64,000 nt of DNA from Muribaculaceae bacterium. GTDB taxonomy: Bacteria; Bacteroidota; Bacteroidia; Bacteroidales; Muribaculaceae. The position numbers and the translations under genes are program-made. The notes beneath the pieces were generated by a model that was given only the letters and a program-made list of their open reading frames with translations, made no database searches and was not told the DNA's origin. Within the stretch, counting starts at the first letter, position 1. Each line of letters opens with the position of its first letter. Shown here piece after piece: positions 8,802 to 18,593 of the stretch. The stretch is taken from NCBI GenBank assembly GCA_022510385.1, contig JAFLTQ010000004.1, positions 105,859 to 169,858 of the forward strand. Direction: 5' to 3'.

Positions 8802-10015
8802 CAAAAAGAAAACAGATGAAGATGAAAAGAAATATATTAATATCAGGAGTAATATCGGGCACGTTAGTCTTTTCTTTGATTTCCTGCCATAAGGAAAAGA
8901 AAAATGATACGGATATGGAGGCAAGGCCTGTAGAGGTGGCCGAAGCATTCACGGATTCCGTTGTGCTATATAACACCTATCCGGGCTATCTTTTAGCTGA
9001 ATATTATGCAGAGGTGGTTGGTCTTGTCAATGGGCGTCTGATTTCGATGAACTATTCATCCGGTCAATATGTCAATAAGGGACAAAGCCTTTTCACGATA
9101 GATCCGACACTCTATCAAGATGCATATAATCGGGCAGAGGCCACTTTGAAGAGCAACGAGAGCAATCTTATCTATACCCGCCAGCATTATGATGCAGTCT
9201 TGAAAGCTTTGGAAGAAAATGCGGTGTCGAAGATGGAAGTGCTTCAAGCTGAAAGTTCTTATCAACAGGCTGAGGCAAGTGTAAAAGACAGCAAAGCAGC
9301 CCTTCATACAGCAGAAGTGAATTTGGGATATTGTAATGTGACGGCACCCATTTCAGGGTATATTTCAAAAAATGAATTGAGTGTTGGAAACTATATAACG
9401 GGTGCAGATTCTCCTGTGAAGCTGGCAGAAATTTATGACAATACCCATTTATATGCCGAATTTGAGGTGGAGGATTCCAGCTACGAAAAGATGACTTCGG
9501 GGAATGAAACGGCAGAAAAAAAGTTATATAAGAATGTGCCGCTACAATTCCAGGAGCAATTGAAACATACTTATACTGCAGATTTGACCTATATTGCACC
9601 ATCTGTTGAACGCTCCACAGGAACACTTGTGCTACAAGGTAAAATCACCAATATAGACAATGAGCTGAAAGCAGGTATGTATGTGACAGTTTCTCTTCCT
9701 TACGGAGAGAATCCGCGGGCGATCCTTGTGAAAGATGCGGCCATATCTACCGACCAGCTCGGAAAATATATGTATGTAGTGAATGATTCTGACATAATCG
9801 TGAAGAAACGAATAGATGTCGGGGAAATTTATCATGATTCTTTGCGGGTTGTAAACAAGGGAATAGAGCCGGGCGATAAATATATAACGAAAGCCCTTTT
9901 AACTGTCAGAGCCGGCGAAAAAGTAAGGCCATTATTGCCGTCACAAATGAAGCAATTAGAGGAAGAAATGGCAGAAGAGGCAAAAGTAAAGGATGCCAAG
10001 AAAAGAAAGAGATAA
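8792..10015 (+). CDS. RND efflux periplasmic adaptor lipoprotein (HlyD/AcrA family)
   Basis: 407 residues from the ATG at 8792, which overlaps the channel gene by ten bases; an in-frame ATG at 8816 is an equally good start and gives a more usual signal peptide. A lipobox (SLISC, C32 by the longer start) anchors the protein in the inner membrane facing the periplasm. Domains run in the normal order: a biotinyl/lipoyl-like half, a coiled-coil hairpin (about 105-175), the second lipoyl half with the VTAPISGYISKNELSVGNYI motif, then beta-barrel and membrane-proximal domains. It bridges the RND pump and the outer-membrane channel. Confidence 0.93.
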   Translation: MEVTKRKQMKMKRNILISGVISGTLVFSLISCHKEKKNDTDMEARPVEVAEAFTDSVVLYNTYPGYLLAEYYAEVVGLVNGRLISMNYSSGQYVNKGQSLFTIDPTLYQDAYNRAEATLKSNESNLIYTRQHYDAVLKALEENAVSKMEVLQAESSYQQAEASVKDSKAALHTAEVNLGYCNVTAPISGYISKNELSVGNYITGADSPVKLAEIYDNTHLYAEFEVEDSSYEKMTSGNETAEKKLYKNVPLQFQEQLKHTYTADLTYIAPSVERSTGTLVLQGKITNIDNELKAGMYVTVSLPYGENPRAILVKDAAISTDQLGKYMYVVNDSDIIVKKRIDVGEIYHDSLRVVNKGIEPGDKYITKALLTVRAGEKVRPLLPSQMKQLEEEMAEEAKVKDAKKRKR

Positions 10016-10066
10016 ATCCGCTATCTCAAGAAAGGCAATCAACCAACCAATCAAAAATTAAAGAAG

Positions 10067-13000
10067 GTGTTTTCCAAATTTTTCATAGATCGACCCATCT
10101 TTGCGACTGTCTTGGCGTTACTTATGATTTTTGCCGGATTGATGACAGTCAAGACCTTACCGATAGGTCAATATCCCGATAATATATCCCCTCCGACCGT
10201 GTCGGTGTCGGCCTCCTATCCCGGGGCGAATGCCGAGACTGTAGCCAAGGCTGTGGCTGTTCCGATAGAAGAACATGTGAATGGAGTGGAAGGAATGCTC
10301 TATATGAGTTCCACATGTGGAAGTGACGGCAGCTATAGTTTGACTGTGACATTCCATAATGATGTGAATCTAAATGATGCTGCGGTAGAAGTTCAAAACA
10401 GAGTTTCTCAGGCAAGCGCTCAGATTCCTTCAGTGGTGTCGGAAGAGGGTATAAATGTAAGGAAACAGAGCACGGATAATGTATTGTTCATATCATTGAA
10501 TTCCGATGATCCGGAGCTTTATGATGCTTTGTATCTCACCAACTATGCACAGCTAAATATCACTGACGCTTTGTCGCGTGTGGAAGGAGTTGGAGCTGTA
10601 AATGCTTTTGGTGGTGGAGAATATAGCATGCGGGTATGGCTGAATCCACAAAAGATGAGGGCTCGCAATGTGACACCGGCTGATGTTGCTGCAGCTATAG
10701 AAGCTCAAAACATAGAGGTATCTCCGGGTTCAGTAGGAAATCCTCCGGGTGACAATAATGCAGTCTTTTCATTCACCCTTACCACACAGGGCCAGTTGAC
10801 TACGGCAGACCAATTCGGAAATATCATTTTAAGGGCGGATGGAAACGGATTGCTACGGTTGAAGGATGTTGCTGATGTTGAATTAGGCAGCACAAATTAT
10901 ACAGCGGTATCTAAGATTAACGGAGAAGAGACTGCGCTTATCGGAGTGGCACAGAGACCGGGTGCAAATGCCTTGGAAGTGGCTAAAGGAACTCTTGATC
11001 GCCTTGAAGAATTATCGCAATATTTCCCGGAAGGCATACATTATAATGTAGTCTTAAATGCCACGAATTATGTGAATGCTTCAATTAATGACGTGCTTGT
11101 GACATTCCTGCTGACTACGCTGATCGTAATGGTAGTGATTCTTATCTTCCTACAGAATTGGCGTGCAGTAATTATCCCGATGATCACAATTCCGGTATCC
11201 TTGATCGCAACCTTTGCAATCATGAAGTTATTGGATTTCTCGCTCAATACATTGACTCTGTTTGGATTGGTTCTGGCTATTGCAATCGTCGTGGATGACG
11301 CAATAGTAGTAGTAGAGGATTGTTCCAGACTTGTTGATAAGGGAATCATGACCCGACGACAAGCTGCTGAAAAGGCAATGAGAGAACTGCAGGGCCCGAT
11401 TGTGGGTGAAGTTTTAGTGCTGCTGTCAGTTTTCATACCTACGGCCTTTATAAGCGGCATCACCGGAGAGCTCTATAAGCAATTTGCACTGACTATTGCA
11501 GTTTCTACAGCCTTCTCAGGATTTAATGCACTGACGCTGACGCCTGCTCTATGTGCTCTTTTCTTGACTCCGAGGAAACCTACAAAATTCTTTCTGTTTA
11601 AATGGTTTAATAAAGGATATTCAAAGACTGAGCAGGGATATGGGTGGCTCACTGCAAAAATGCTTGCCCATCCGTTCCTTTCTATAATCATCTATTTTGC
11701 CATTTCGGGAATAGCATTTTATGGTCTTTTGAAATGGCCAACGGGTTATATTCCTTCAGAAGACCAAGGATATTTTATGACATCGATCCAACTTCCCGAC
11801 GGAGCATCCTTGGAGAGAACCGAGGAGGTTGTAGATGCTTTGTCGGCAGAAATTAAGCAGATACCCTATGTGAAGGATGTCATGTCGGTGGCGGGCTATT
11901 CAATGATGGGAGCCGGGGCACTCTCCAATTACGGGTCATATTTTGTGATATTGGAGCCATGGAGCAAACGAGGGAAAGAGGGTAGCGTTGAAAAGGTTAT
12001 AGAGATGGTGGATAAAATATCCGAGAAATACACAGAGGCCATCATTTTCTCGATAAATCCACCGGCGATTCCGGGTCTTGGAGTTTCTTCCGGGCTTCAG
12101 ATGCAATTGCTTGATATCAATAGTCTTGGCACTGCCGCCATGATGGATGCCATGGAAGAGATTCAGGAAGCAGCAGCAAAAGATGACCGGATACAATCAA
12201 TAACTTCATTATGGACCGGCCTTGTGCCACAATATGCCATCAACATCGATCGAAACCGAGTAGAACTCCAGAACCTTTCGATAGGAGATGTCTACGATGC
12301 ATTATCATCCTATATGGGTTCAACCTATGTTAATGATTTTATAGATTTCGGCAGGATTTATAGGGTTATGGTGCAAGGGAATGGAGCCTCACGTGCCACT
12401 GTTGAATCCATTCCGAGTTTGTCAGTTAGAAATTCAGATGGGAATATGGTGCCTTTCAGCACGTTTGCGAAAGTAGAACCGGTGATGGGTCAACCTTCTG
12501 TTTCACGTTATAATATGTACACAACGGCCTCTTTGACAGCCACTCCCGCTCATGGAGTCAGCTCATCAGAGGGGATTAAGGCTATGGAGGAGATTGTGCA
12601 AAAGACGCTTGGAAAGAATTTCTCTTATGCTTGGACAGGAATAGCATATCAAGAGACCCAATCGGGCACTACAATAAGCTTTGTATTTATCTTTGCGATT
12701 ATAATGACCATACTTGTGCTTGCAGCACAGTATGAAAGCTGGACAAGCCCTGTGGCAGTGGTTTTAAGTATGCCGATGGCTATCTTGGGAACGATACTTG
12801 GATGTATCATTATGAAACAGAGTCTTACTATCTATACCCAGATAGGTTTGATCCTGCTTTTGGGAATGTCGGCAAAGAATGCGATCCTGATAGTGGAGTA
12901 TGCTATGGATTTCCGCAAAGCGGGGGTAGATATTGTCAAGGCTGCACATGATGCAGGCGTCATAAGATTCAGACCGATTTTAATGACAGCATGTGCTTTT

Positions 13001-13258
13001 GTATTCGGGGTTATGCCGATGATGTTTGCAACAGGTGCCGGGGCAAATAGCCGTATCGACCTTGGGTCGGCAGTTGTATTCGGCATGGCAATGAATGCGA
13101 TATTCGGCACGCTTTTTGTGCCAAACCTATGGGAAATCATGCAACGCTTCCAGGAAAAATATCTTGATGGATTGTTTAAAGATACAATGCCTGTAAATAG
13201 TGACAATTCAGAGGATTCAAAGGCAGATAACCCTCAAACCGGAGCTGCAAGTATTTAA
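10067..13258 (+). CDS. RND multidrug efflux pump, inner-membrane subunit (AcrB/MexB family, HAE1)
   Basis: 1063 residues starting at GTG, with the classic opening FSKFFIDRPIFATVLALLMI. It has twelve membrane segments in two halves, each followed by a large periplasmic loop. The proton-relay residues of TM4 are present (D410, D411 in VVDDAIVVVED) and the TM10 lysine is K937 (GMSAKNA). This is the hydrophobe/amphiphile efflux family, which exports drugs, bile salts or lipids using the proton gradient; the actual substrates are not visible. Its stop overlaps the next start (TAATG), so the PagL-like gene is translationally coupled to it. Confidence 0.96.
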   Translation: MFSKFFIDRPIFATVLALLMIFAGLMTVKTLPIGQYPDNISPPTVSVSASYPGANAETVAKAVAVPIEEHVNGVEGMLYMSSTCGSDGSYSLTVTFHNDVNLNDAAVEVQNRVSQASAQIPSVVSEEGINVRKQSTDNVLFISLNSDDPELYDALYLTNYAQLNITDALSRVEGVGAVNAFGGGEYSMRVWLNPQKMRARNVTPADVAAAIEAQNIEVSPGSVGNPPGDNNAVFSFTLTTQGQLTTADQFGNIILRADGNGLLRLKDVADVELGSTNYTAVSKINGEETALIGVAQRPGANALEVAKGTLDRLEELSQYFPEGIHYNVVLNATNYVNASINDVLVTFLLTTLIVMVVILIFLQNWRAVIIPMITIPVSLIATFAIMKLLDFSLNTLTLFGLVLAIAIVVDDAIVVVEDCSRLVDKGIMTRRQAAEKAMRELQGPIVGEVLVLLSVFIPTAFISGITGELYKQFALTIAVSTAFSGFNALTLTPALCALFLTPRKPTKFFLFKWFNKGYSKTEQGYGWLTAKMLAHPFLSIIIYFAISGIAFYGLLKWPTGYIPSEDQGYFMTSIQLPDGASLERTEEVVDALSAEIKQIPYVKDVMSVAGYSMMGAGALSNYGSYFVILEPWSKRGKEGSVEKVIEMVDKISEKYTEAIIFSINPPAIPGLGVSSGLQMQLLDINSLGTAAMMDAMEEIQEAAAKDDRIQSITSLWTGLVPQYAINIDRNRVELQNLSIGDVYDALSSYMGSTYVNDFIDFGRIYRVMVQGNGASRATVESIPSLSVRNSDGNMVPFSTFAKVEPVMGQPSVSRYNMYTTASLTATPAHGVSSSEGIKAMEEIVQKTLGKNFSYAWTGIAYQETQSGTTISFVFIFAIIMTILVLAAQYESWTSPVAVVLSMPMAILGTILGCIIMKQSLTIYTQIGLILLLGMSAKNAILIVEYAMDFRKAGVDIVKAAHDAGVIRFRPILMTACAFVFGVMPMMFATGAGANSRIDLGSAVVFGMAMNAIFGTLFVPNLWEIMQRFQEKYLDGLFKDTMPVNSDNSEDSKADNPQTGAASI

Positions 13259-14595
13259 TGAGAAGTTTGATCACAATTATATTTTTAATAGGGGCTCTTT
13301 TATCAAAAGGAGCCTCTATTGGTAATTCTTTCATTGAGAAGGAGTCGTCGATTGAGAAGGAAAAAGCCTTTCCTTTGATCCACCGACTTTCTGTGATCTC
13401 CGGTTTTGATTATGTTGCATCATCTGTTGATGATGATATAAGAGAGCAAATTCCGGCTTCAGATAAAATCTATTTACATTCTGCAGCCCCTGTAAGTTTA
13501 CGTTATAGTTTCAGTTTCACAGATCCGGAGATACGCAATTTCTATAAGGGCGGATATCAAGGTGTTTCAGTGGGAGTCCTGAATATCGGAGGATTAGAAC
13601 CGGACGGAGGGAGCATAGCTAAAAGGAATATAGGGTATCCGGTGATGGCTTATATTTTCCAAGGAGGACCGGTCTGGCAAATAAGGAATAATCTGAGCCT
13701 TGATTATGAGTGGAATTTCGGAGCGGCTTTCGGATGGAAACCATATTCAGTAGAAAATAAGAATTTTAATCTCACGGTTGGTAGCCGAATAAATGCATAT
13801 CTGAATCTTAATTTCAATTTAAGATGGGAACTGTCAGAATGTTTGGGTCTTATGGCCGGGATTGGTATTTCTCATTTCTCTAATGGCAATACGTCGTTTC
13901 CGAATCCCGGAATAAATTCATTCGGAATAAGAGTCGGAATCTTATATACACTGAATCCTAATAACAGACGGATCGGTGAAATAAGGTTTAATGATATTGA
14001 TCAAACAACTCTCATTTCTGCGACCGATGATTCAGAGGAGAATAAGCCGGATAATAAAATGGGGAAAGATGAAAAGAGACATAGGATAGAATATAATATC
14101 TCTTTTTGGGGCTCTACACGTAAGAGGGTATATCGTGGAGGAGATCAACCGGTGTTGTTGGAAGGACATTTTGCATGTGCCGGAGTATCATTTGCTCCTT
14201 TAGTAAGGCTTAACAAATGGTGGCGTGTAGGAGTTTCACTTGACCTCCAATATGATCATTCTGCCGGGATGCCAAAACTTAAACACGAAACAACAAATCT
14301 GTCGTCATCAAATTTAGAGCCTACAATTTCGGAGTCACCCTTACCGGGCCATCCATCCTTCTGGAGGCAGACGTCGGTTGGATTGTCAGCACATGGAGAA
14401 CTTCAGATGCCCATATTTGCCGTGAACGTAGGAATAGGATATAATTTAGTTGCCCCATGGGAGAATAGGGGTTCTTATCAGAATATTACACTGAAAACCT
14501 ATCTATGTAGCCGGCTATATCTTAACGTGGGGTATCAGCTACGTAATTTTCAGCAACAGAGTTCACTTATGCTTGGATTAGGTGTGACCCTTTAA
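13258..14595 (+). CDS. Outer-membrane beta-barrel with acyloxyacyl hydrolase / lipid A deacylase (PagL-like) domain
   Basis: 445 residues with an N-terminal signal peptide. The first half (about 40-230) alternates in the manner of a small beta-barrel and contains GIGISHFSNGNTSFPNPGIN. The His-x-Ser-Asn cluster (H206, S208, N209) matches the catalytic His-Ser signature of PagL-type lipid A 3-O-deacylases. The usual downstream acidic residue appears replaced in the GIN segment. A second, barrel-like half (about 265-445) extends it well beyond PagL, which has about 170 residues. Expected role: removing an acyl chain from lipid A in the outer membrane. It overlaps the efflux pump stop by one base. 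Confidence 0.72.
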   Translation: MRSLITIIFLIGALLSKGASIGNSFIEKESSIEKEKAFPLIHRLSVISGFDYVASSVDDDIREQIPASDKIYLHSAAPVSLRYSFSFTDPEIRNFYKGGYQGVSVGVLNIGGLEPDGGSIAKRNIGYPVMAYIFQGGPVWQIRNNLSLDYEWNFGAAFGWKPYSVENKNFNLTVGSRINAYLNLNFNLRWELSECLGLMAGIGISHFSNGNTSFPNPGINSFGIRVGILYTLNPNNRRIGEIRFNDIDQTTLISATDDSEENKPDNKMGKDEKRHRIEYNISFWGSTRKRVYRGGDQPVLLEGHFACAGVSFAPLVRLNKWWRVGVSLDLQYDHSAGMPKLKHETTNLSSSNLEPTISESPLPGHPSFWRQTSVGLSAHGELQMPIFAVNVGIGYNLVAPWENRGSYQNITLKTYLCSRLYLNVGYQLRNFQQQSSLMLGLGVTL

Positions 14596-14613
14596 TTCCG
14601 GGAAAATTGAAAT

Positions 14614-14644
14614 TTTGATTTTTCAACAATTTTTTTTACCTTTG
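14614..14644 (+). promoter_or_regulatory. Promoter for tRNA-Pro (and probably metK)
   Basis: TTTG (14614-14617), 19 bases, then TACCTTTG (14637-14644): an exact match to the Bacteroidota housekeeping promoter. Transcription would start about 20 bases before the tRNA. No equally good promoter lies between the tRNA and the riboswitch 14 bases behind it. Confidence 0.85.
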
Positions 14645-14672
14645 CAGTCGCAAAACGGCTCATAAGAGCACT

Positions 14673-14746
14673 CGGGGTGTAGCACAGTTGGTTAGCGCGC
14701 TACGTTCGGGACGTAGAGGTCGGAAGTTCGAGTCTTCTCACCCCGA
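14673..14746 (+). tRNA. tRNA-Pro (anticodon CGG)
   Basis: 74 bases forming a full cloverleaf. The acceptor stem is CGGGGTG / CACCCCG with discriminator A14746. The anticodon stem CTACG / CGTAG holds loop TTCGGGA, giving anticodon CGG (reads CCG). The T arm has the standard GTTCGAGTC. CCA is not encoded. Confidence 0.97.
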
Positions 14747-14756
14747 CTAACCAAAA

Positions 14757-14812
14757 AAAGGTGGATAAATTTGGCTGCTTGCAACCACCAAAAAAAATGC
14801 TAAAACTGCAAT
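14757..14812 (+). promoter_or_regulatory. SAM-II riboswitch
   Basis: Stem P1 pairs GGTGG (14760-14764) with CCACC (14785-14789). Its loop contains the AATTTGG and GCTTGCAA segments, and the 3' strand has an A-run followed by GCTAAAA (14799-14805). These conserved blocks, in this order and spacing, are those of the SAM-II class (ATTTGG, GCTTGCA, closing P1, AAA, GCTAAA). It lies upstream of metK, the gene that makes SAM, and is followed by a terminator at 14847-14882. SAM binding would therefore be expected to stop metK transcription. I did not work out the pseudoknot pairing base by base. Confidence 0.8.
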
Positions 14813-14846
14813 ACTTCCAATAATAATTGGGCTTATACGCATAATG

Positions 14847-14882
14847 GCATCGGAACGCATAGCAGTCCGAGGCTTTTTTTTT
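14847..14882 (+). terminator. Riboswitch-linked intrinsic terminator before metK
   Basis: GCATCGGA (14847-14854) pairs with TCCGAGGC (14866-14873) with one mismatch, followed by nine T residues. It stands between the SAM-II aptamer and the metK start, so it is the likely expression platform. It ends 45 bases before the metK ATG. Confidence 0.8.
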
Positions 14883-14927
14883 GACTTAAAGCGAAAACAA
14901 ATACAAAAAATAGAACTATCAATCAAT

Positions 14928-16253
14928 ATGAGCTATCTTTTTACATCTGAATCAGTTTCAGAGGGCCATCCTGACAAAGTGGCTGATCAAATAAGCGACA
15001 CACTACTTGATGAATTTCTTGCACGAGATCCTGAAAGTCATGTGGCCGTCGAAACGCTTTGCACCACCGGGCAAGTGGTCATTGCCGGCGAGGTTTCTTC
15101 CGAGGCATATGTGGATATCCATACTTCTGTGAGAGACCTGATCAAAAAAATAGGATATGATAGAGGGGATTACCGTTTTGACGGGGATTCGGTAGGAATT
15201 CTTTCAGCCTTGCATGAGCAAAGCCCCGATATCGAGAGGGGTATCGACAGAGGGGAACTTGACCAACAAGGGGCCGGCGACCAGGGAATGATGTTTGGGT
15301 ATGCGGTTGACGAGACTCAAAACTATATGCCTCTGACCCTCGACCTCTCACATATGCTTCTCAAGGAACTTGCGGAAATACGCCGTGAAGGTAAGGAGAT
15401 GACATATTATCGAAAGGGGAAACAGCGCACATATCTAAGACCTGATGCAAAGAGTCAGGTGACAGTGGAATATGATGATAACCGACAACCTGTCAGAATC
15501 CATACCATTGTTATCTCAACCCAGCATGATGAATTTATCACTCCCATGAATGATTCTCCTCATGCACAGATATCTGCCGACAACAAAATGATGGAGATAA
15601 TTCGTGAAGACATCAAACAGGTATTGCTCCCCAGAGTGTTGGAGAAATTGCCGGAAAATATTCGTAATCTATTTGATGACAAGCTGATATTGCATGTCAA
15701 CCCGACGGGGAAATTCGTTATGGGAGGGCCCCATGCCGACACCGGCCTCACGGGAAGGAAAATAATTGTAGACACCTATGGCGGGCGAGGAGCCCATGGT
15801 GGGGGAGCCTTTTCAGGGAAAGACCCTTCGAAAGTGGATCGCTCAGCCGCTTACGCATGCCGACATATCGCAAAAAACCTCGTTGCTGCAGGTGTGGCTA
15901 AGGAGGTTTTGGTTCAAGTGAGCTATGCAATCGGCGTTGCACAACCCATCAATATTTTCGTCAATACCTTCGGTACGTCAAAAATTGAAATGTCAGATTC
16001 AGAGATTGCTGACAAAGTGAGCGAAATGTTTGATTTACGACCCGGTTCGATAGAACAGAATCTTGGGCTACGTAATCCGATTTACAGTGAAACAGCTGCC
16101 TACGGACATGTCGGAAGGGTGCCGGAAAAGAAACGTAAAGTGTTTACATCAAAATACGACAACACGGAAATCGTAAAAGATGTGGAGCTGTTCACATGGG
16201 AGAAACTCGACAGAGTTGACGATATACGCAAAGAGTTTGGAATCTGCAGATAA
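14928..16253 (+). CDS. metK: S-adenosylmethionine synthase
   Basis: 441 residues from the ATG at 14928 ([17 protein letters not shown]), which fits the family's N terminus exactly. A longer frame opening at 14844 would run through the terminator and is rejected. It makes SAM from methionine and ATP in the cytoplasm. Visible motifs are GHPDK (13-17), the [12 protein letters not shown] signature and the [19 protein letters not shown] loop. At about 440 residues it is somewhat longer than the 380-400 of proteobacterial enzymes, as is usual in Bacteroidota. Control is by the SAM-II riboswitch and terminator upstream; the promoter is probably that of tRNA-Pro. Confidence 0.97.
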   Translation: MSYLFTSESVSEGHPDKVADQISDTLLDEFLARDPESHVAVETLCTTGQVVIAGEVSSEAYVDIHTSVRDLIKKIGYDRGDYRFDGDSVGILSALHEQSPDIERGIDRGELDQQGAGDQGMMFGYAVDETQNYMPLTLDLSHMLLKELAEIRREGKEMTYYRKGKQRTYLRPDAKSQVTVEYDDNRQPVRIHTIVISTQHDEFITPMNDSPHAQISADNKMMEIIREDIKQVLLPRVLEKLPENIRNLFDDKLILHVNPTGKFVMGGPHADTGLTGRKIIVDTYGGRGAHGGGAFSGKDPSKVDRSAAYACRHIAKNLVAAGVAKEVLVQVSYAIGVAQPINIFVNTFGTSKIEMSDSEIADKVSEMFDLRPGSIEQNLGLRNPIYSETAAYGHVGRVPEKKRKVFTSKYDNTEIVKDVELFTWEKLDRVDDIRKEFGICR

Positions 16254-16293
16254 TAGAAGGATAATAAGGAGAGAATCAAAGAGGAGAATTCAA

Positions 16294-16325
16294 TTTGCTC
16301 AATTCCCCTTTTTATGTTAACTTTG
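16294..16325 (+). promoter_or_regulatory. Promoter for the PpiD-like gene
   Basis: TTTG (16294-16297), 20 bases, then TAACTTTG (16318-16325), a full match to the Bacteroidota consensus. Transcription would start near 16332, downstream of a GTG at 16327, which supports the ATG at 16390 as the true start of the gene. Confidence 0.85.
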
Positions 16326-16389
16326 CGTGATATTTGCGCCGGTGGGATTCCGGCATCCTTTTAATAGTAAAATAAAACAACCGCATAGA

Positions 16390-18519
16390 ATGGCAACTTT
16401 AGAGAAAATCAGAAGTAAATCAGTGCTCTTGATCGTTGTGATCGGAGTGGCCCTACTCGCATTCATCATTGGTGATGCAATCACCAACAGCCGTAATCTT
16501 TTCGGCGACCAAACCACTGTGGCAAAAGTGGGAGGTACAAAAATCGACTACACCGACTATCAGAGAAAAAGAGAGGAGTTGAATTCACAACTTGAAACAG
16601 CACGCCGTCAAAATCCGGCTCAATTTGCCAACTACGATACTCAGGTGTTACCTCAGATGGCAGTTGACCAACTAATGGGGGATGCTCTTCTTGACAAAGC
16701 AATCAGCAATGCCGGAATTCAAACTTCTCCGACACAATTATCTTATTATATCTTCGATCAGCCGATCAACCCGCGTCTTTCTGAAATATTGCAACAGCTC
16801 AATGCAGCCAATATTGCAGTTTCAACTCCACGTGAGGCTTATCAATATATAACCAACCCGACACAATATGGTCTGACTGAAGCTGAGATGGCTCCTTTCC
16901 AGCAGTATTGGGTTGTTATGCAGAACGAGACAGCTAAGTTAGTGAATCGCAATACATATCAACGTCTGTTAATGGGAACTATCAAGGCTAATGATCTTGA
17001 TAAGAAAGCCCTTTACAATGATTATGTTTCTACAAAGAATGTATCCGTTGCTTTCAAGCCTTACGGCGATGTGAGCGATGAAAAATATGCTCCTACAGAG
17101 AAGGAAATCCGTGAGGAATATAATAATGTAAAAGGCCAATATAAGGTTGATGAGCCCACTAAGGAGATAGCCTTTATTGCTGTAACGATCGGTCCGTCGG
17201 ATGCTGACAAGGAGGCTGCCTCACAGCTTGCACAACAAACTGCCGCAGCGCTTCGTAACGGGGATGCATCTTCCAATAAGGAGCTCAGAAAAGAGGGAGT
17301 TGTAGTGACTCATAGAAAGCTTCGCGAAAAAGATCTCAAGAGTGGAGCAGTAAAGAATTTTGTGACAACAGCTCCAAAAGATTCAGTTGAAATCGTTACT
17401 GACAATATCCAAGGTTTCACAGTTGTGAAAGTGGGCCAGCGTAAGAGTGAAGTCGACTCTTTGCAGCTCAATATTGTGCAAGTGGCAGGTGAAGGACTTG
17501 TTGCTACTACATTGGCAAGCCTCAATCAGGGAGTTTCCATAGATTCAATTTCTTCAACCTCTCCTGACTCAATCTTTGTTCAGAAAGAACAATGGCTCAC
17601 TCTCTACAATGCTAACGGAGCTACAGGAGCTCTCGACAATAATCAGATCGACTCTCTGATGAACGCCGGAGGAAAATATATCACCCTTCTATCCACTCCA
17701 CAAGGTTCAGTGCTTGCCAAAGTCACTGAAAAGAGTGCTCCGAAGACAATCTATGAGTTTGAGGAAGTTAACTATGATTTGAAACCGAGCACAGCTACAG
17801 TTAGCGAAGCCAGGACAAAACTTGAAGATTTCTTGGCCGCCAACGAGACAGCCACGCTCTTTGAAGAGAATGCACCGAAAGAGGGATATACCGTGAAGAA
17901 TGTAGACCTTAACGCCTCTACCCCGGCAGTGCCAAGAGTTGCAGGAATGCAAAGTTTCTATCCCGACAGCCGCCAGGTAGTGCGTTGGGTGATGATGGAC
18001 GGTAAGCCCGGACAAGTGAGCCATGTATATGAATCAAAAGATGCAAACAGTCCGGCTCTTTATGCAGCTGCAGTAATATCATCATTTGATGAATATGTGC
18101 CTCTAAATAATTCAGAAGTGTTGAATTCGGTGAGTGACCGGGTGAGAAAGTCGAAGGCAGCCGAAGATCTTATGGGAGCATACAGCAGCCAGACATCTAC
18201 AGTAGAAACAGCCGCAACGGCAATGGGAGTTGAACCACGCAATAACCCCACCTTCCGGTTTGCACGTAACCCGCAGGTGAGAGATGCAGCTGTGGTAGGA
18301 CAAATTTCAGGAACACAACCGGGTGAAGTGGTTCTCGTTAAAGGCGACTCAGGTGTCTATGCTTTCCAGGTTGTCTCTGAAAACACAGAAAACTTCCCTT
18401 ATACAGATGCACAGTATGAACAGCAATACTTCCAGTTTGTAAATCCAAATTTAGGAGAAATGCTTAAAGGCTCTAAGAATTTCAAGAATAATATCTATAA
18501 ATTCGAAGCCGGTGACTGA
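16390..18519 (+). CDS. Periplasmic peptidyl-prolyl isomerase / chaperone (PpiD/SurA-like)
   Basis: 709 residues from the ATG at 16390, just downstream of the promoter. One N-terminal membrane anchor (about 12-33) is followed by a large periplasmic part. This starts with a SurA-N-like helical chaperone domain (to about 190) and continues with parvulin-type (PPIC) and coiled domains, the usual plan of PpiD in Bacteroidota. It should help fold proteins leaving the Sec translocon or bound for the outer membrane. Parvulin catalytic residues are not conserved clearly enough to call by eye, so chaperone activity is safer than isomerase activity. Confidence 0.88.
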   Translation: MATLEKIRSKSVLLIVVIGVALLAFIIGDAITNSRNLFGDQTTVAKVGGTKIDYTDYQRKREELNSQLETARRQNPAQFANYDTQVLPQMAVDQLMGDALLDKAISNAGIQTSPTQLSYYIFDQPINPRLSEILQQLNAANIAVSTPREAYQYITNPTQYGLTEAEMAPFQQYWVVMQNETAKLVNRNTYQRLLMGTIKANDLDKKALYNDYVSTKNVSVAFKPYGDVSDEKYAPTEKEIREEYNNVKGQYKVDEPTKEIAFIAVTIGPSDADKEAASQLAQQTAAALRNGDASSNKELRKEGVVVTHRKLREKDLKSGAVKNFVTTAPKDSVEIVTDNIQGFTVVKVGQRKSEVDSLQLNIVQVAGEGLVATTLASLNQGVSIDSISSTSPDSIFVQKEQWLTLYNANGATGALDNNQIDSLMNAGGKYITLLSTPQGSVLAKVTEKSAPKTIYEFEEVNYDLKPSTATVSEARTKLEDFLAANETATLFEENAPKEGYTVKNVDLNASTPAVPRVAGMQSFYPDSRQVVRWVMMDGKPGQVSHVYESKDANSPALYAAAVISSFDEYVPLNNSEVLNSVSDRVRKSKAAEDLMGAYSSQTSTVETAATAMGVEPRNNPTFRFARNPQVRDAAVVGQISGTQPGEVVLVKGDSGVYAFQVVSENTENFPYTDAQYEQQYFQFVNPNLGEMLKGSKNFKNNIYKFEAGD

Positions 18520-18556
18520 TAAAAGTATTAAAGACTAACTCTAAAAATAGTATAAT

Positions 18557-18588
18557 TTTAAGGAGGCGCAAAGGCCTCCTTAAATTTT
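18557..18588 (+). terminator. Terminator-like hairpin between ppiD-like gene and rlmN
   Basis: Perfect 11-base stem TTTAAGGAGGC / GCCTCCTTAAA (18557-18567 and 18574-18584) with a six-base loop, followed by only four T residues. It ends six bases before the rlmN ATG, so besides ending the upstream message it could influence rlmN translation. Confidence 0.7.
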
Positions 18589-18593
18589 CAATT

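Noticed and set aside
14844..14927. N-terminal extension of metK from 14844
   Set aside because: It would be translated from inside the terminator hairpin, and the family N terminus begins exactly at the ATG at 14928.
16327..16389. GTG start for the PpiD-like gene at 16327
   Set aside because: It lies at or before the predicted transcription start of a perfect promoter; the ATG at 16390 gives the usual membrane anchor.
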